Assembly: GCA_928724745.1 (NCBI GenBank)
Contig: CAKMXJ010000012.1
Coordinates: 1-64,000, forward strand
Direction of reading: 5' to 3'
Length of the DNA: 64,000 bases
DNA from: Anthracocystis setariae
Lineage: Eukaryota > Basidiomycota > Ustilaginomycetes > Ustilaginales > Ustilaginaceae
Under the pieces are notes generated by a model that saw only the letters and a program-made list of their open reading frames with translations, did no database searches and had not been told where the DNA came from. A program made the translations under genes and the position numbers. Positions within the stretch are counted from its first letter, which is position 1, and the number at the start of each line of letters is the position of its first letter. Positions 9,548-18,289 of the stretch are shown here, one piece after another.

Positions 9548-11542
9548 ATGCCTTGGGAGTCTTCTGACCATCAGGAGCTAGGGAACTTTGAGTTCCCTCA
9601 GCTAGAGGATGAACCCTACAACTACCCAGTCTTTGACATGGATGGGTTCAATGTTACCCTACTTCCCAAGGACCTCTTCCATCTCTATGGGTACTACACC
9701 TCAGTTCAACTATGTTCCCATGCCCCCATGGTCAGGGACCTTGCACTGTACAAGGACTGGGTCTTCATAGGTTCAGGACCTGTACTTATGAAGGTTCATC
9801 CGAAGTTCAAAGTACCTTTGCTGCAGGAACTCGAACTTGATGGGCACATCATCTATCCTTCAGACTACCCCAGATGCCTCATCCATGGGTCCCAGGTTCT
9901 TACTATGTTTGAACTGTACCTCTCCCTAGCTGGAGCTGGGGTTGATGCTGTCAGGATCCAAGCCTATGGTATGAAAACCGAAGTTGGAAGTACCCTTCCT
10001 AGGTTGGGCAACCCAGAACATCCTCTTTCAGCAACCAACTTCTTTGATGTTGGCAGGAACTTTGAGCAACCTCACATCACCTTGGTCAAGCTTGCCAACT
10101 TCAACCAAGCTCTAGGAAATGCAGTTGGCTACCCCATGTTGCTCAACATTGGTGCTGGCCATGGTTCAGTCAAACTAGAGGTCAAGTTCAGGGAAACTTT
10201 GTTCAAGATCAAGATCTACCCCAGGCTGGTACACTGCATCAAGGCAACTTCAGGCAAAGGTATGCTGTATGATCCTACTACCTTGAACTCCTGTAGGGGT
10301 AGGGAAACTAGCTTCCTCAACAGGTTGGACAGGTTGGAGAAGTTCCCTTCTCTGAAGTTAGGTGGACTTCGGTTGGAGGTTACTTGTGCAGCCAACACCC
10401 TGCAAGAAGCTGTAGCCAAGGTGTCCCAAACCCCCCTTCTCAACCTGCATGAGTACTTGAACCCCAGTACTCCAGAGATGGAGAACTTCAGGCTCAATGT
10501 AGTCTTCATCAGGAAGAAGAAGTACATCACCAACTTCAAGACCCTACTTCACAAGGCACAGGAACTAGGGGTGTTCAGGGGTCAAGGTATCAAGAAGGCA
10601 GGTAAAGTTCGGAAGAACATCCTGTATGACCTAGGGTTGGCCTTTGGCTGGAATGCTGGGATCAGGAACCCCCTGTGGCATCTCAAGGGACCTCAATGGT
10701 ACACCTGGACACCTTCAACTAGGGATGTAGATGAGCCAGCCGAAGTTCAACCTACTTCCAACCTCAAGTTCAAGGACCCTCTCTCCAAGGAAGTTCACCT
10801 CCAGGAGATAGAGAGGTGTTGCAAGATGTACAAGAGGGGTACCTTGTGGAGGTCTATGGTCTACAATGAACATGGGACCAAGGTACCCTTTGGGTCAGCT
10901 CAAACAAAGTTGAAGTTGGCTGAAGCTATCTGGAGTAGGTACAAGTTCAACTGGACCCAGTCCTGCTACTTGGAGAAGCAACCCTTCCAAGATGAAGCTG
11001 GAACCTCCCAAACCCCCAAGAAGTTAGACCAAGCCTTGGACAAGTACCTTATCCTTGGTAGCCACATGGTACCTGAATGTACCAACTGGACCGAACTTCA
11101 AGGTACAGACAACTACAGGATCACCTCTGGCTACATCAAGGGAGATGGCAACTGCCAGTTCAGGGTACTATCCAAGATCATCTATGGTACCCAAAGTAGC
11201 CATCAAAGGGTACGTTCAGAGGTGGTCAAGTACCTTGAACTTCACCACAACATGGTGGAAGCTATCCTGGCTACCAAGGAAGTACCCAAACACCCCTTCA
11301 TATCCAAGGGGGAACCTCTGACAGTCAGAACCTACCTTTCTAAGATGGCTAGGCATGGTACATGGGGGGATGATGCTACTTTAAGTGCAGCAGTCTCCAT
11401 CTTCAAGCTCAGTTTGGTGATCATCAACCCAGATAGATCCTACTTTGAGGTCAACAAAGTACCTGTTCCTACCCAGTGGCATGCCCTCTACTACACAGGC
11501 AACCACTACGAGCTTGTACTCAAGTTCAACTCAGAGGCATAG
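9548..11542 (+). CDS. OTU-domain cysteine protease-like protein of the repeat unit
   Basis: A 664-residue protein counted from the ATG at 9548 (the frame is open further upstream but only from a TTG). The C-terminal ~130 residues match the OTU fold: GDGNCQF carries the catalytic Asp and Cys, and NHYELV near the end carries the catalytic His. OTU proteases usually cleave ubiquitin chains, and they also occur in polyproteins of viruses and of some transposons (fish Helitrons). The first ~530 residues match no family I know. They are rich in aromatic and basic residues and could be a DNA- or RNA-handling region. The frame is intact and the catalytic residues are present, so it looks selected. 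The coding sequence contains only about ten CpG in 2 kb, unlike the core genes of this window. Confidence 0.8.
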   Translation: MPWESSDHQELGNFEFPQLEDEPYNYPVFDMDGFNVTLLPKDLFHLYGYYTSVQLCSHAPMVRDLALYKDWVFIGSGPVLMKVHPKFKVPLLQELELDGHIIYPSDYPRCLIHGSQVLTMFELYLSLAGAGVDAVRIQAYGMKTEVGSTLPRLGNPEHPLSATNFFDVGRNFEQPHITLVKLANFNQALGNAVGYPMLLNIGAGHGSVKLEVKFRETLFKIKIYPRLVHCIKATSGKGMLYDPTTLNSCRGRETSFLNRLDRLEKFPSLKLGGLRLEVTCAANTLQEAVAKVSQTPLLNLHEYLNPSTPEMENFRLNVVFIRKKKYITNFKTLLHKAQELGVFRGQGIKKAGKVRKNILYDLGLAFGWNAGIRNPLWHLKGPQWYTWTPSTRDVDEPAEVQPTSNLKFKDPLSKEVHLQEIERCCKMYKRGTLWRSMVYNEHGTKVPFGSAQTKLKLAEAIWSRYKFNWTQSCYLEKQPFQDEAGTSQTPKKLDQALDKYLILGSHMVPECTNWTELQGTDNYRITSGYIKGDGNCQFRVLSKIIYGTQSSHQRVRSEVVKYLELHHNMVEAILATKEVPKHPFISKGEPLTVRTYLSKMARHGTWGDDATLSAAVSIFKLSLVIINPDRSYFEVNKVPVPTQWHALYYTGNHYELVLKFNSEA

Positions 11543-12063
11543 GTACTTGGACCGAAGTTTGTATATAGTTGGCTCCTAGTTGTACATAGTTCCTGAAGTT
11601 CCCATGGACTTCATCTGAGGTTTTTTCATCCTCTTCACTGAGGGTTTTTCCTCACAATGAAGTACCTTTCTCTTGATCAAAGTACCTTCCAACCTAGACT
11701 GAAGTAGGATCAACCTCTGTGGACTGACCCTTGAACCCTAGGCAGACCTCATCCAAGCATGTTGGAACCTGAGTCCAACCAGGTTCAAGTACATCCCCAA
11801 GCCATGGTTGAAGATAGGCAGAAGTACCATCAACCTCGGCTGAAGTGCAGGAAGTACAGTTCAACCTCGGTCCAAACTATGCTTGGCACATAGTTCAACT
11901 TCAAGTCACCCAGCTTGGACTCCATCATAACACCTCAGCCAGCATCCAAGTTTGAACTTCAACCCTCAGTCAACCTACCCTGAACTTCGGTCAACCCTAC
12001 TTGGACCCCATCTTCAAACCTGGGTTGACCAAACTTGGACCTAGGTTCAAGGTACCTTGGTGT
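11543..12063. other. Non-coding, GTTCAA/GTACC-rich stretch
   Basis: About 520 bp after the OTU gene with the same degenerate GTTCAA, GAAGTAC and CAACCTCGG words as the 5' spacer. No ORF or RNA gene is visible. It is likely 3' untranslated or internal repeat-unit sequence. Confidence 0.5.
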
Positions 12064-12372
12064 CAACTTTGAACCCCTGTAGCACCGCAACCGCTTGCAA
12101 TTTCACCACTCTTGACATGTGTACAGCCTCTCTATAGGTTCTTCTAGCTGTTCCACACATTGCCTCCACCCTTCCACCGCTTTGAAAAAAAAATATTCTT
12201 CCCCGAGAGAATTCTGCCGTCAACTTCAAATGCCTGTATCTCGGTCAATAGGTTAAACTTTAACCCAAACTCAACGGCTTCTGACAGCTCTGAGCTAGCT
12301 CTACAACTCCAATTAGTACAGATTTGAAGGTGTATTTGATGCCTCATGAGAACAGCCTTGTAACCCTAACCC
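12064..12372 (+). repeat. Repeat-unit tail, copy A, ending in telomere repeats
   Basis: About 309 bp starting CAACTTTGAACC and ending CTTGTAACCCTAACCC. A diverged copy of the same length lies at 12934-13241. Shared landmarks are the start, an A-rich AAAAATATT block, TATCTCGG plus GGTTAAAC, ATTAGTACAGATTTG, and the telomeric end. Confidence 0.8.
12361..12372 (+). repeat. Interstitial telomere repeat
   Basis: TAACCCTAACCC, two CCCTAA units at the junction between the tail of the first repeat unit and the head of the second, which starts at 12375. Confidence 0.85.
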
Positions 12373-12374
12373 CA

Positions 12375-12807
12375 GAGTCACCGTATCTCAGCAACCAGGG
12401 ATGCGCTCCCTCTGAAACTTCACTGCTAGCATCTCCTAGCATGTGTGAGCAAGTTTGATTAAGCTAGCGTGGAGATTGGAGGTGGTCCAGTTTCCCACTT
12501 TCAAAGGGGGGACCCTTGGAGCTTCGACTGAAATCTCCAAAAACGACAAGTCGGCCATAGCTCCACAACCACTTTGCGCCCTTCCATGGGAGTTTCAGGG
12601 TGTTCATTTGGGCCTATTTGAGCCATAGTTTACTATGGGTGCGTCCCTGAAAAGTGAAATTTTTGCCAACCCGAGTCGAGTCGGCCCAATATTGACGGAG
12701 CCGTACAGCAACATTTTATTATGCAACTTGCGTAGGGTTAAGTAATCAAATATACCTATTTTGGGTAGATGAACAACTTTTATTAAGCAACCCTACCCTG
12801 TTTGTAA
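12375..12807 (+). repeat. 433-bp head repeat, copy 2
   Basis: Direct copy of 7275-7707. Differences seen include G to A at 12401, T to G at 12490 and single C/T changes near 12529 and 12545. It starts two bases after an interstitial telomere tract. Confidence 0.93.
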
Positions 12808-12933
12808 TTCAGACCCCCTTGTAAGACTTATCCAGCTTCCCCCTCAGTTACCTGTACTTTGCCTAGGTTGATCATACCTGCCCGCACTTCCCTGCAGTAT
12901 GTAGGTACTATGCTCCAGCCCACTTTGGCTGGC

Positions 12934-13241
12934 CAACTTTGAACCGCCATATCTCTGCCACCTGACATGGCACAGCACTGATACTTTGCACACACACTCT
13001 CTATACACGTCCTAACACCTTTACTTAGTGGTCCAGCATCATTGGAGGTGATCCAAAAAAATATTTTTTCTCCCTGGGTGAATGACCCCATCAACTTTGA
13101 CCGCCAATATCTCGGCAACTGGGTTAAACGGTAACCCAGGACTTGGCGTGTGGGTAGTCCATATGTACCCCTATAACTCTCATTAGTACAGATTTGCAGT
13201 TGTAAAGCGGTTCAAAATAGACACCCTTGTAACCCTAACCC
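12934..13241 (+). repeat. Repeat-unit tail, copy B, ending in telomere repeats
   Basis: Diverged counterpart of 12064-12372 with the same start, length and TGTAACCCTAACCC end. The lower identity of the tails compared with the nearly identical heads suggests the two halves have different histories. Confidence 0.75.
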
Positions 13242-13242
13242 T
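13230..13242 (+). repeat. Interstitial telomere repeat
   Basis: TAACCCTAACCCT at the end of the short unit, directly before the 381-bp tandem array. Confidence 0.85.
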
Positions 13243-14003
13243 CTTCCGGAGCTGCCTAGCTGGGGATAAGCATTAGAACCCTAACCCTAAGCCTCCGGCT
13301 GTGTTAGATGGCGTGTTGTGACACGTACGGAACAAGCAAAAAAAGCAGGAATTTCCGACATCTCCGGCTGTGTTAGAACACGTGTTGTGACACGTGCTGA
13401 ACAAGCAAAAAAAGCAGGAATTTTGGACGCGTCCGGTCACTTGTATTGGACCGTCTTATTTGTATTGGACCGTCTTCCAATTTGAATACAGACGCGTCTT
13501 TTTTGTATTGGACCGTCTTATTTGTATTGGACCGTTTTCTAATTTGTATTAGACCGTCTTATTTGTATTGGACCGTCTTCCAATTTGAATACAGACGCGT
13601 CTTCCAATTTTCAAATGGACCGTCTTCCGGAGCTGCCTAGCTGGGGATAAGCATTAGAACCCTAACCCTAAGCCTCCGGCTGTGTTAGATGGCGTGTTGT
13701 GACACGTACGGAACAAGCAAAAAAAGCAGGAATTTCCGACATCTCCGGCTGTGTTAGAACACGTGTTGTGACACGTGCTGAACAAGCAAAAAAAGCAGGA
13801 ATTTTGGACGCGTCCGGTCACTTGTATTGGACCGTCTTATTTGTATTGGACCGTCTTCCAATTTGAATACAGACGCGTCTTTTTTGTATTGGACCGTCTT
13901 ATTTGTATTGGACCGTTTTCTAATTTGTATTAGACCGTCTTATTTGTATTGGACCGTCTTCCAATTTGAATACAGACGCGTCTTCCAATTTTCAAATGGA
14001 CCG
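13242..14003 (+). repeat. Two tandem 381-bp subtelomeric repeats
   Basis: Two copies (13242-13622 and 13623-14003) appear identical by eye. Each starts TCTTCCGGAGCTGCC and contains AACCCTAACCCTAAG. Each then has a duplicated ~70-bp block (CTCCGGCTGTGTTAGA ... GCAGGAATTT) and a minisatellite of TTGTATTGGACCGTCTT units. The 64-codon frames inside are a by-product of the minisatellite, not genes. Confidence 0.95.
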
Positions 14004-14112
14004 TCTTCCGGAGCTGCCTAGCTGGGGATAAGCATTAGAACCCTAAGTCTTCCAATTTTCAAATGGACCGTCTTCCAGAGCTGCCTAGCTGGGGATAAGC
14101 ATTAGAACCCTC
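14004..14112 (+). repeat. Truncated remnants of the 381-bp repeat
   Basis: Two short fragments each keep the GCTGCCTAGCTGGGGATAAG core and end in AACCCTAAG or AACCCTCAG. They mark the centromere-proximal, decaying edge of the array. Confidence 0.85.
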
Positions 14113-14316
14113 AGTTACGGACCCACACACTCATCGCCCAATGGCAGGACCGCATTGGAAGAATGGCAAACCGGTCCGCCCCAAACGGAACCTTCTGCCC
14201 AGCATGGAAGAGGAGAGAAGGACGGGCGAACGAGATCCAAACCAATCATGACTGAGGTACAAGACTCAGTAGCAGAATAAAGGCCCACACGGTGAAGAGA
14301 GACACTCAATAACGAG
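14113..14316. other. Unassigned sequence before the solo LTR
   Basis: About 200 bp with no recognisable gene. Frames of about 50-60 codons exist but look random. Confidence 0.4.
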
Positions 14317-14520
14317 TGTTGGGGACACAGACAGAGGACAGGATAGTCACTATAGGGAAACGCATAGGATGTATAGCAAAGATGGGGACACCTTTGCTGT
14401 GCGAGTTAGGATCAAGACACATGTATATAAGATTTGGGACCAGAACCCAAGAGAGTAAATAGAATTATTGAATCACTATCTTACTTAGCGACTTACAAGA
14501 TCTGACGACTAGTACCAACA
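14317..14520 (+). mobile_element. Solo LTR (204 bp)
   Basis: The segment begins TGTTGG and ends CCAACA, the inverted termini typical of LTRs. It has a TATA-like TGTATATAAG near 14416-14427, suggesting plus orientation. No matching 5-bp target duplication is visible (ACGAG before, TCCGA after), and there is no retroelement ORF beside it, so it is a solo or truncated LTR. Confidence 0.6.
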
Positions 14521-14987
14521 TCCGACACTGGATGTTGATCTTCCTCGTTCAAATCCTTCATAGCTTCTAACCGCTGCGCCCTGTTCAATATCGATATTGT
14601 CCTAGCACTACTAAGTCACAGACATCAAACTCTGTGATAGTTCAAGCACGGACTTAACGACTCACGACACTCTCCCAAGATTGCAACTCAGGAAATAGGA
14701 CATCGGATATCAAACATCAATTACTGAGTGTTGTAAGTTGTATCTAACATTGAATAAACTAACGCCGCAATAGCTACTTTGCATCAATTGACTTTTAGAA
14801 TCTAATACTAACATATATCACAAAGACAATAGCAGCAATCACGATGTCATTCACAAAAACCCCAATGTGAAGCGAGAAAAGGTATAAGCTTGACTACAAC
14901 TTGGAAAGCTTAGCATTACATCACCTTAATCGTTGATACTGCTGAGCTCCGATGTACAAATGATTCGAGATCTTCAAAATTGCTTGC
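14521..14987. other. AT-rich relic DNA at the subtelomere/core border
   Basis: About 470 bp with no ORF of note. It carries the 3' flank of the GNAT gene at its right end. A tRNA-like A-box word on the minus strand near 14570-14580 does not fold into a tRNA. Confidence 0.4.
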
Positions 14988-15890
14988 TCACAGATTCTGC
15001 TGCTGAGCGCGCTTGTACGCCAGCAAGGTGCGCTCAGCAATGAGCTTGCGGCGCATCACAAGCTCGTTGTGGCCGTTGGGGAGCAGGTCGCCAGGGACGT
15101 CCGTAGCGGTGAAGCCTGCCCGCTCGTAGACGCGTCGGGCGCGGTGGTTGTCTGGCATCACGGACAGCTCAAGCTGCTCGACGCCGTGTTTGGCCATTGC
15201 ACAGGCAACGGCATCTATGAGTTGTCGGGCAAGACCACCTCCCCTGGCCGCCGGTGCGACCCACATCGAGATGAGCTCGGCAACTGCGGGTTTGTCATTA
15301 TCTGGGATGCCCGAGGCCATGCCGACGATGTTGTTGCCCTGCACCGCAATTAGGTCGACCGCATTGGGTCGCGATAGCCGGCTGCGCCATCGGTGCTCGG
15401 GGGCGTCCTGCCAGTCAGCAAGCGTCGAGCCGAAGGCTTCTGGGGCATCGGCAAGTGCGGCAAGGCGGATAGGGCGCCAGGTGGCCCAGTCGTCGGCCGT
15501 CACCCGGCGGAGCGTGGTTGTAATGGGTGCGACGGTATCGCCGGTGTCGGCTCCAGTGTCAAATCCCGGCTTGGGGACTCTAGCTATGGTTCCAAGTCCA
15601 GCCTCAGGTCCCGCGTCCATGCAGCGGGTGATGTCGAGTGCCGTCTGAGGCCCTTTGGAGAAATTGATATGTGCCAAGGTGGTTGGCGAGTTGTTACAAT
15701 GTCGCATTTCGCCATCCTCATAAGGTGGTGTAGCGGCAGGAGCCACGTCGGAGAGTATGCCACCCCGATCCATAGAAGCGATTCGAGTACCCAATGCACG
15801 CTTATTGTTTGAGCTAGAAGCATCGGTCGGCCGTACAGCCGGAAGGTCGAATTCCCGACCGTTGGTATCTTGAGGATGGCGTCGATTCAT
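14988..15890 (-). CDS. GNAT-family N-acetyltransferase
   Basis: Acetyl-CoA-dependent N-acetyltransferase of unknown substrate, 300 residues from the ATG at 15890. The GNAT domain spans about 124-283. Motif A (VAPAARGGGLARQL, near 211-224) forms the acetyl-CoA pyrophosphate loop, and the C-terminal NHRARRVYERAGF pattern (near 248-260) is the usual motif B. The first ~120 residues look disordered and unrelated to the family, so translation could start further in, or an unseen intron may be present. It is the first core gene next to the subtelomere. The domain resembles bacterial GNATs in style, but I cannot show transfer from the sequence alone. Confidence 0.8.
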   Translation of the reverse strand: MNRRHPQDTNGREFDLPAVRPTDASSSNNKRALGTRIASMDRGGILSDVAPAATPPYEDGEMRHCNNSPTTLAHINFSKGPQTALDITRCMDAGPEAGLGTIARVPKPGFDTGADTGDTVAPITTTLRRVTADDWATWRPIRLAALADAPEAFGSTLADWQDAPEHRWRSRLSRPNAVDLIAVQGNNIVGMASGIPDNDKPAVAELISMWVAPAARGGGLARQLIDAVACAMAKHGVEQLELSVMPDNHRARRVYERAGFTATDVPGDLLPNGHNELVMRRKLIAERTLLAYKRAQQQNL

Positions 15891-16991
15891 GAATGGCTGT
15901 GGTCAATGGGTTTCGCACTTTTGATGAGGTGGATAATGGCTTGTCTACGGTCGGCATGCGAACTCGCACGTTCACGATCTCGATCCTTGTTGCAGTGATG
16001 ACCGAGCTATCCTTACCGCTTCGAAGCTGTGGCTGACATCGTAGCGTCAGGACGCGAGCGTTTTGCTGGTGATCCCAAGTGTCATGATCAATACAAGCCG
16101 AGTTCGACGAAGAACGATTCAAGAAGAGAAGTGGCAAGAGGGCAAGCTTGACACCTTGTTTTGCTGCATATATAGCCGAGTCCCGCAGAACTGAGCTCGA
16201 GTCATCGGGTTTACGAGCAAACCTTGGTTCATCAGCCCGTAATTGAGGTTGCTCGCCGGCGGGAAGAACAAAGAGAGTCACAGGCGACCGTATAGAATGC
16301 CATCTATTTATTCGTCGTCTCCGATACTGCGCATATCGGGTCGTAAAGGAGGACGCAAAACCTTTGAAACGCAACGAGCGTTGTGTACGTACATACAAGG
16401 TGACCAAGTTCGCATCTTTGACGCAATGGGCTCATCTCCAGGCCGGTGATTTCAATTGGATGGCTCAATGACTCCGGAGGTACAATGTTTTTGGGAAGGG
16501 GCGCTTCCATTCAAATCGACATGCCATCTTTGGACATGAGGCCGAAGACGGTCATTGTAGGGTGCGGATTACGCGCAATGCTCGCGACCCGCTCACGGAT
16601 CTAAGGATTGGAGACGAGCCGATCGTACAGACGTTTCGGGCCAGTCCAAACGCTCCCGGCATGACGACGTTCTGTACGTGGCATCCCCTAAAGAGGTGAG
16701 GAGCATCCATCTGCTCGCTGCCCGAAAGACACAGCGCCACTGAAAACCTCCGATTATGTAGCAAAGATTGAGTCTAGATCTCTTTTCTGGCGTGAAAGCC
16801 TCATTCCAGCAACGGATTATCTGTTGTCAATGTGCTGCCCCCCTAGAGCTCGAATGAGCAAGTAAAAAGACACTGCGAGCAGAACCTTGTTGCCTGGCCA
16901 AGTTGATCAAAAGACTTTGATTGGGTCGAGTTGGAGCCTACAAACTGAACGTCTTCTAGGACCAAGTGATATCAGATGCGATTGTACGTGT
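15891..16991. other. Intergenic, no gene seen
   Basis: About 1.1 kb upstream of the GNAT gene and downstream of NDUFB9, both on the minus strand. A 197-codon minus-strand frame (15814-16407) overlaps the GNAT start and has no family features, so I do not accept it. Confidence 0.5.
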
Positions 16992-17734
16992 TTAGTGGTG
17001 TTGCGCCTCAAGAGCGGCCTTCTTCTCGGCCTCGCTGAACATAGGAGGGGGCAGGTTGCGCTCCCACTTGGTGCCGTCCTCGAACATGGCCGCTGCGTTT
17101 GTAGGGAAGTAGAAGGAGAAGAAAGCGAACAAAAATGGGTTAGCACGACGAGTCATGGCAAAGAGGCGGGTGACGAGGCGATAGTTGCTGGCCCTACGAC
17201 GAACAAAGATGACGAAGAGACCATTGCGAAGCTGCTCAGAAGAGCGCATGCATGATTTGCATCATGAGATAGCAAGACAGCCCTTCCAGGCGAGCTGATT
17301 CGAGCGACTTCTTCCTTCTGACCCGTAGCTGTGCAGATGCTCCAGAGCTCTGCTGAGTCGGCCCACCTGATGGCATCGTGCGATTCGCAGCTGCGCGAGC
17401 AAGCTCTCGCCAAGCCTGTGTGGAAGCAATAGATTTCCGAATACTTACGTCGGTATGGGTCTGGGTGCTGATTGCGCTTGAGCTCGCGCTCAGCCTTTTC
17501 GAAGAGATTTGCGAGCTCTCTGGGGTTACGAACGTTGCGGTGACGCTCGAACTCGACGCGAATCTCGATAGCCCTGTCTCTCCAGACGTCCCTGCGAATG
17601 CACCAGTCGAGCGAGTTCTTGAGATAGCGTCGGTAGAGTGACTTGACGTATGACTTGTGTGCTTGCGAGAAAGCGGAAGCGGTGGCCGCCGACGAGGTTG
17701 ATGCGGCGTTCCTCAAGAGTGGTGCAGCGAGCAT
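16992..17734 (-). CDS. NDUFB9: NADH dehydrogenase (complex I) subunit NDUFB9, LYR family
   Basis: Accessory subunit of the membrane arm of mitochondrial complex I. I built it from two exons: 17734-17449 and 17092-16992, joined over a GTAAGT...CAG intron of 356 bp, giving exactly 128 residues. Family signatures are a Tyr/Arg-rich LYR-type start (KSYVKSLYRRYLKNSL, about residues 29-44), a conserved Cys-Ile-Arg-Arg-Asp stretch, RHRNVRNPRELANL, and the QHPDPYR...GTKWERNLPPP end, which the splice joins in frame. The N-terminus is Ser/Ala-rich, as expected of a matrix-facing protein. The gene is divergent from the AlkB-like gene. Confidence 0.9.
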
Positions 17735-18289
17735 GTTGCAAATGGTATGTCCGAGGATGGGGAGGAGGGGAACGTCAAAGCCACGAAGAGCTAAGAATAG
17801 AGGTGTGAGGAGAGGTGGCAGAGTGCGATGCTGCAACTCGCACGATCCGCAATTTCGAATGGAATCCGAGACGGTCACGTGGATATACATCGGGAGTAAG
17901 CAATCATTATTTCTGGGTCGATTCGATTTGGAGCCCGATCTTGCTTCTTGTCAGCCAATGCGCTCTCCCTTAAAGCTCTCACCATTGTTATTATATTGCT
18001 GTTTCTATCCGGTGAGGCTTCTATCCAATCTTCCAGCACCAACGCATGGTTCTCTACGACCCGAGGGGTACCTTTTGCACTGGAACCACGATGCTGATAA
18101 CTGCATAATTGTGCTTCTGCAACAAGCGAATCGTCTACGATTCATCTAGGGTGCGGCTATTCGATGAGCAATTCGATCTCGCTGTTCCATATTGGCCGAT
18201 TTGGGCAGTGCAGGGCCCTAGAAGAAGCATGAATTTACGAGGAGAGGAGAAGAATCGCATCAATTCACTTCAGACTGACCCGCTTCAGC
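17735..18289. promoter_or_regulatory. Divergent promoter region
   Basis: About 555 bp between the NDUFB9 (minus) and AlkB-like (plus) start codons, presumably holding both promoters. No specific sites recognised. Confidence 0.5.

Larger units (their letters stand above)
7275..12373 (+). mobile_element. Telomere-abutting 5.1-kb repeat unit with OTU protein (full copy)
   Basis: Composite unit: a 433-bp head repeat (7275-7707), a minus-strand Cys-rich ORF, a plus-strand OTU-domain ORF, and a 309-bp tail (12064-12372) ending in TAACCCTAACCC. A second, internally deleted copy with the same head and a related tail follows at once. No reverse transcriptase or known transposase was recognised. That it moves is inferred from its repeated structure and its position at telomere repeats. 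It resembles no element family I can name. Confidence 0.6.
12375..13242 (+). mobile_element. Internally deleted copy of the telomere-abutting unit
   Basis: The head repeat (12375-12807) is followed by only ~125 bp of internal sequence and a tail (12934-13241) ending in TAACCCTAACCCT. Both ORFs are missing, so this is a short, non-coding derivative of the unit at 7275-12373 in the same orientation. A short shared GACTTATCCAG just after the head in both copies marks where the internal sequences part. Confidence 0.65.

Noticed and set aside
13446..14021. Two identical 64-codon frames
   Set aside because: They are translations of the minisatellite in the 381-bp repeats, not genes.
12361..14112. 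CRISPR array
   Set aside because: The repeats are tandem subtelomeric units without spacers of regular length, in a eukaryotic genome.
14565..14605. Minus-strand A-box-like word GGCGCAGCGGTTAG
   Set aside because: No cloverleaf can be folded with a B-box at the right distance.
15814..16407. 197-codon frame upstream of the GNAT gene
   Set aside because: No motif, overlaps the GNAT start in another frame; random by appearance.
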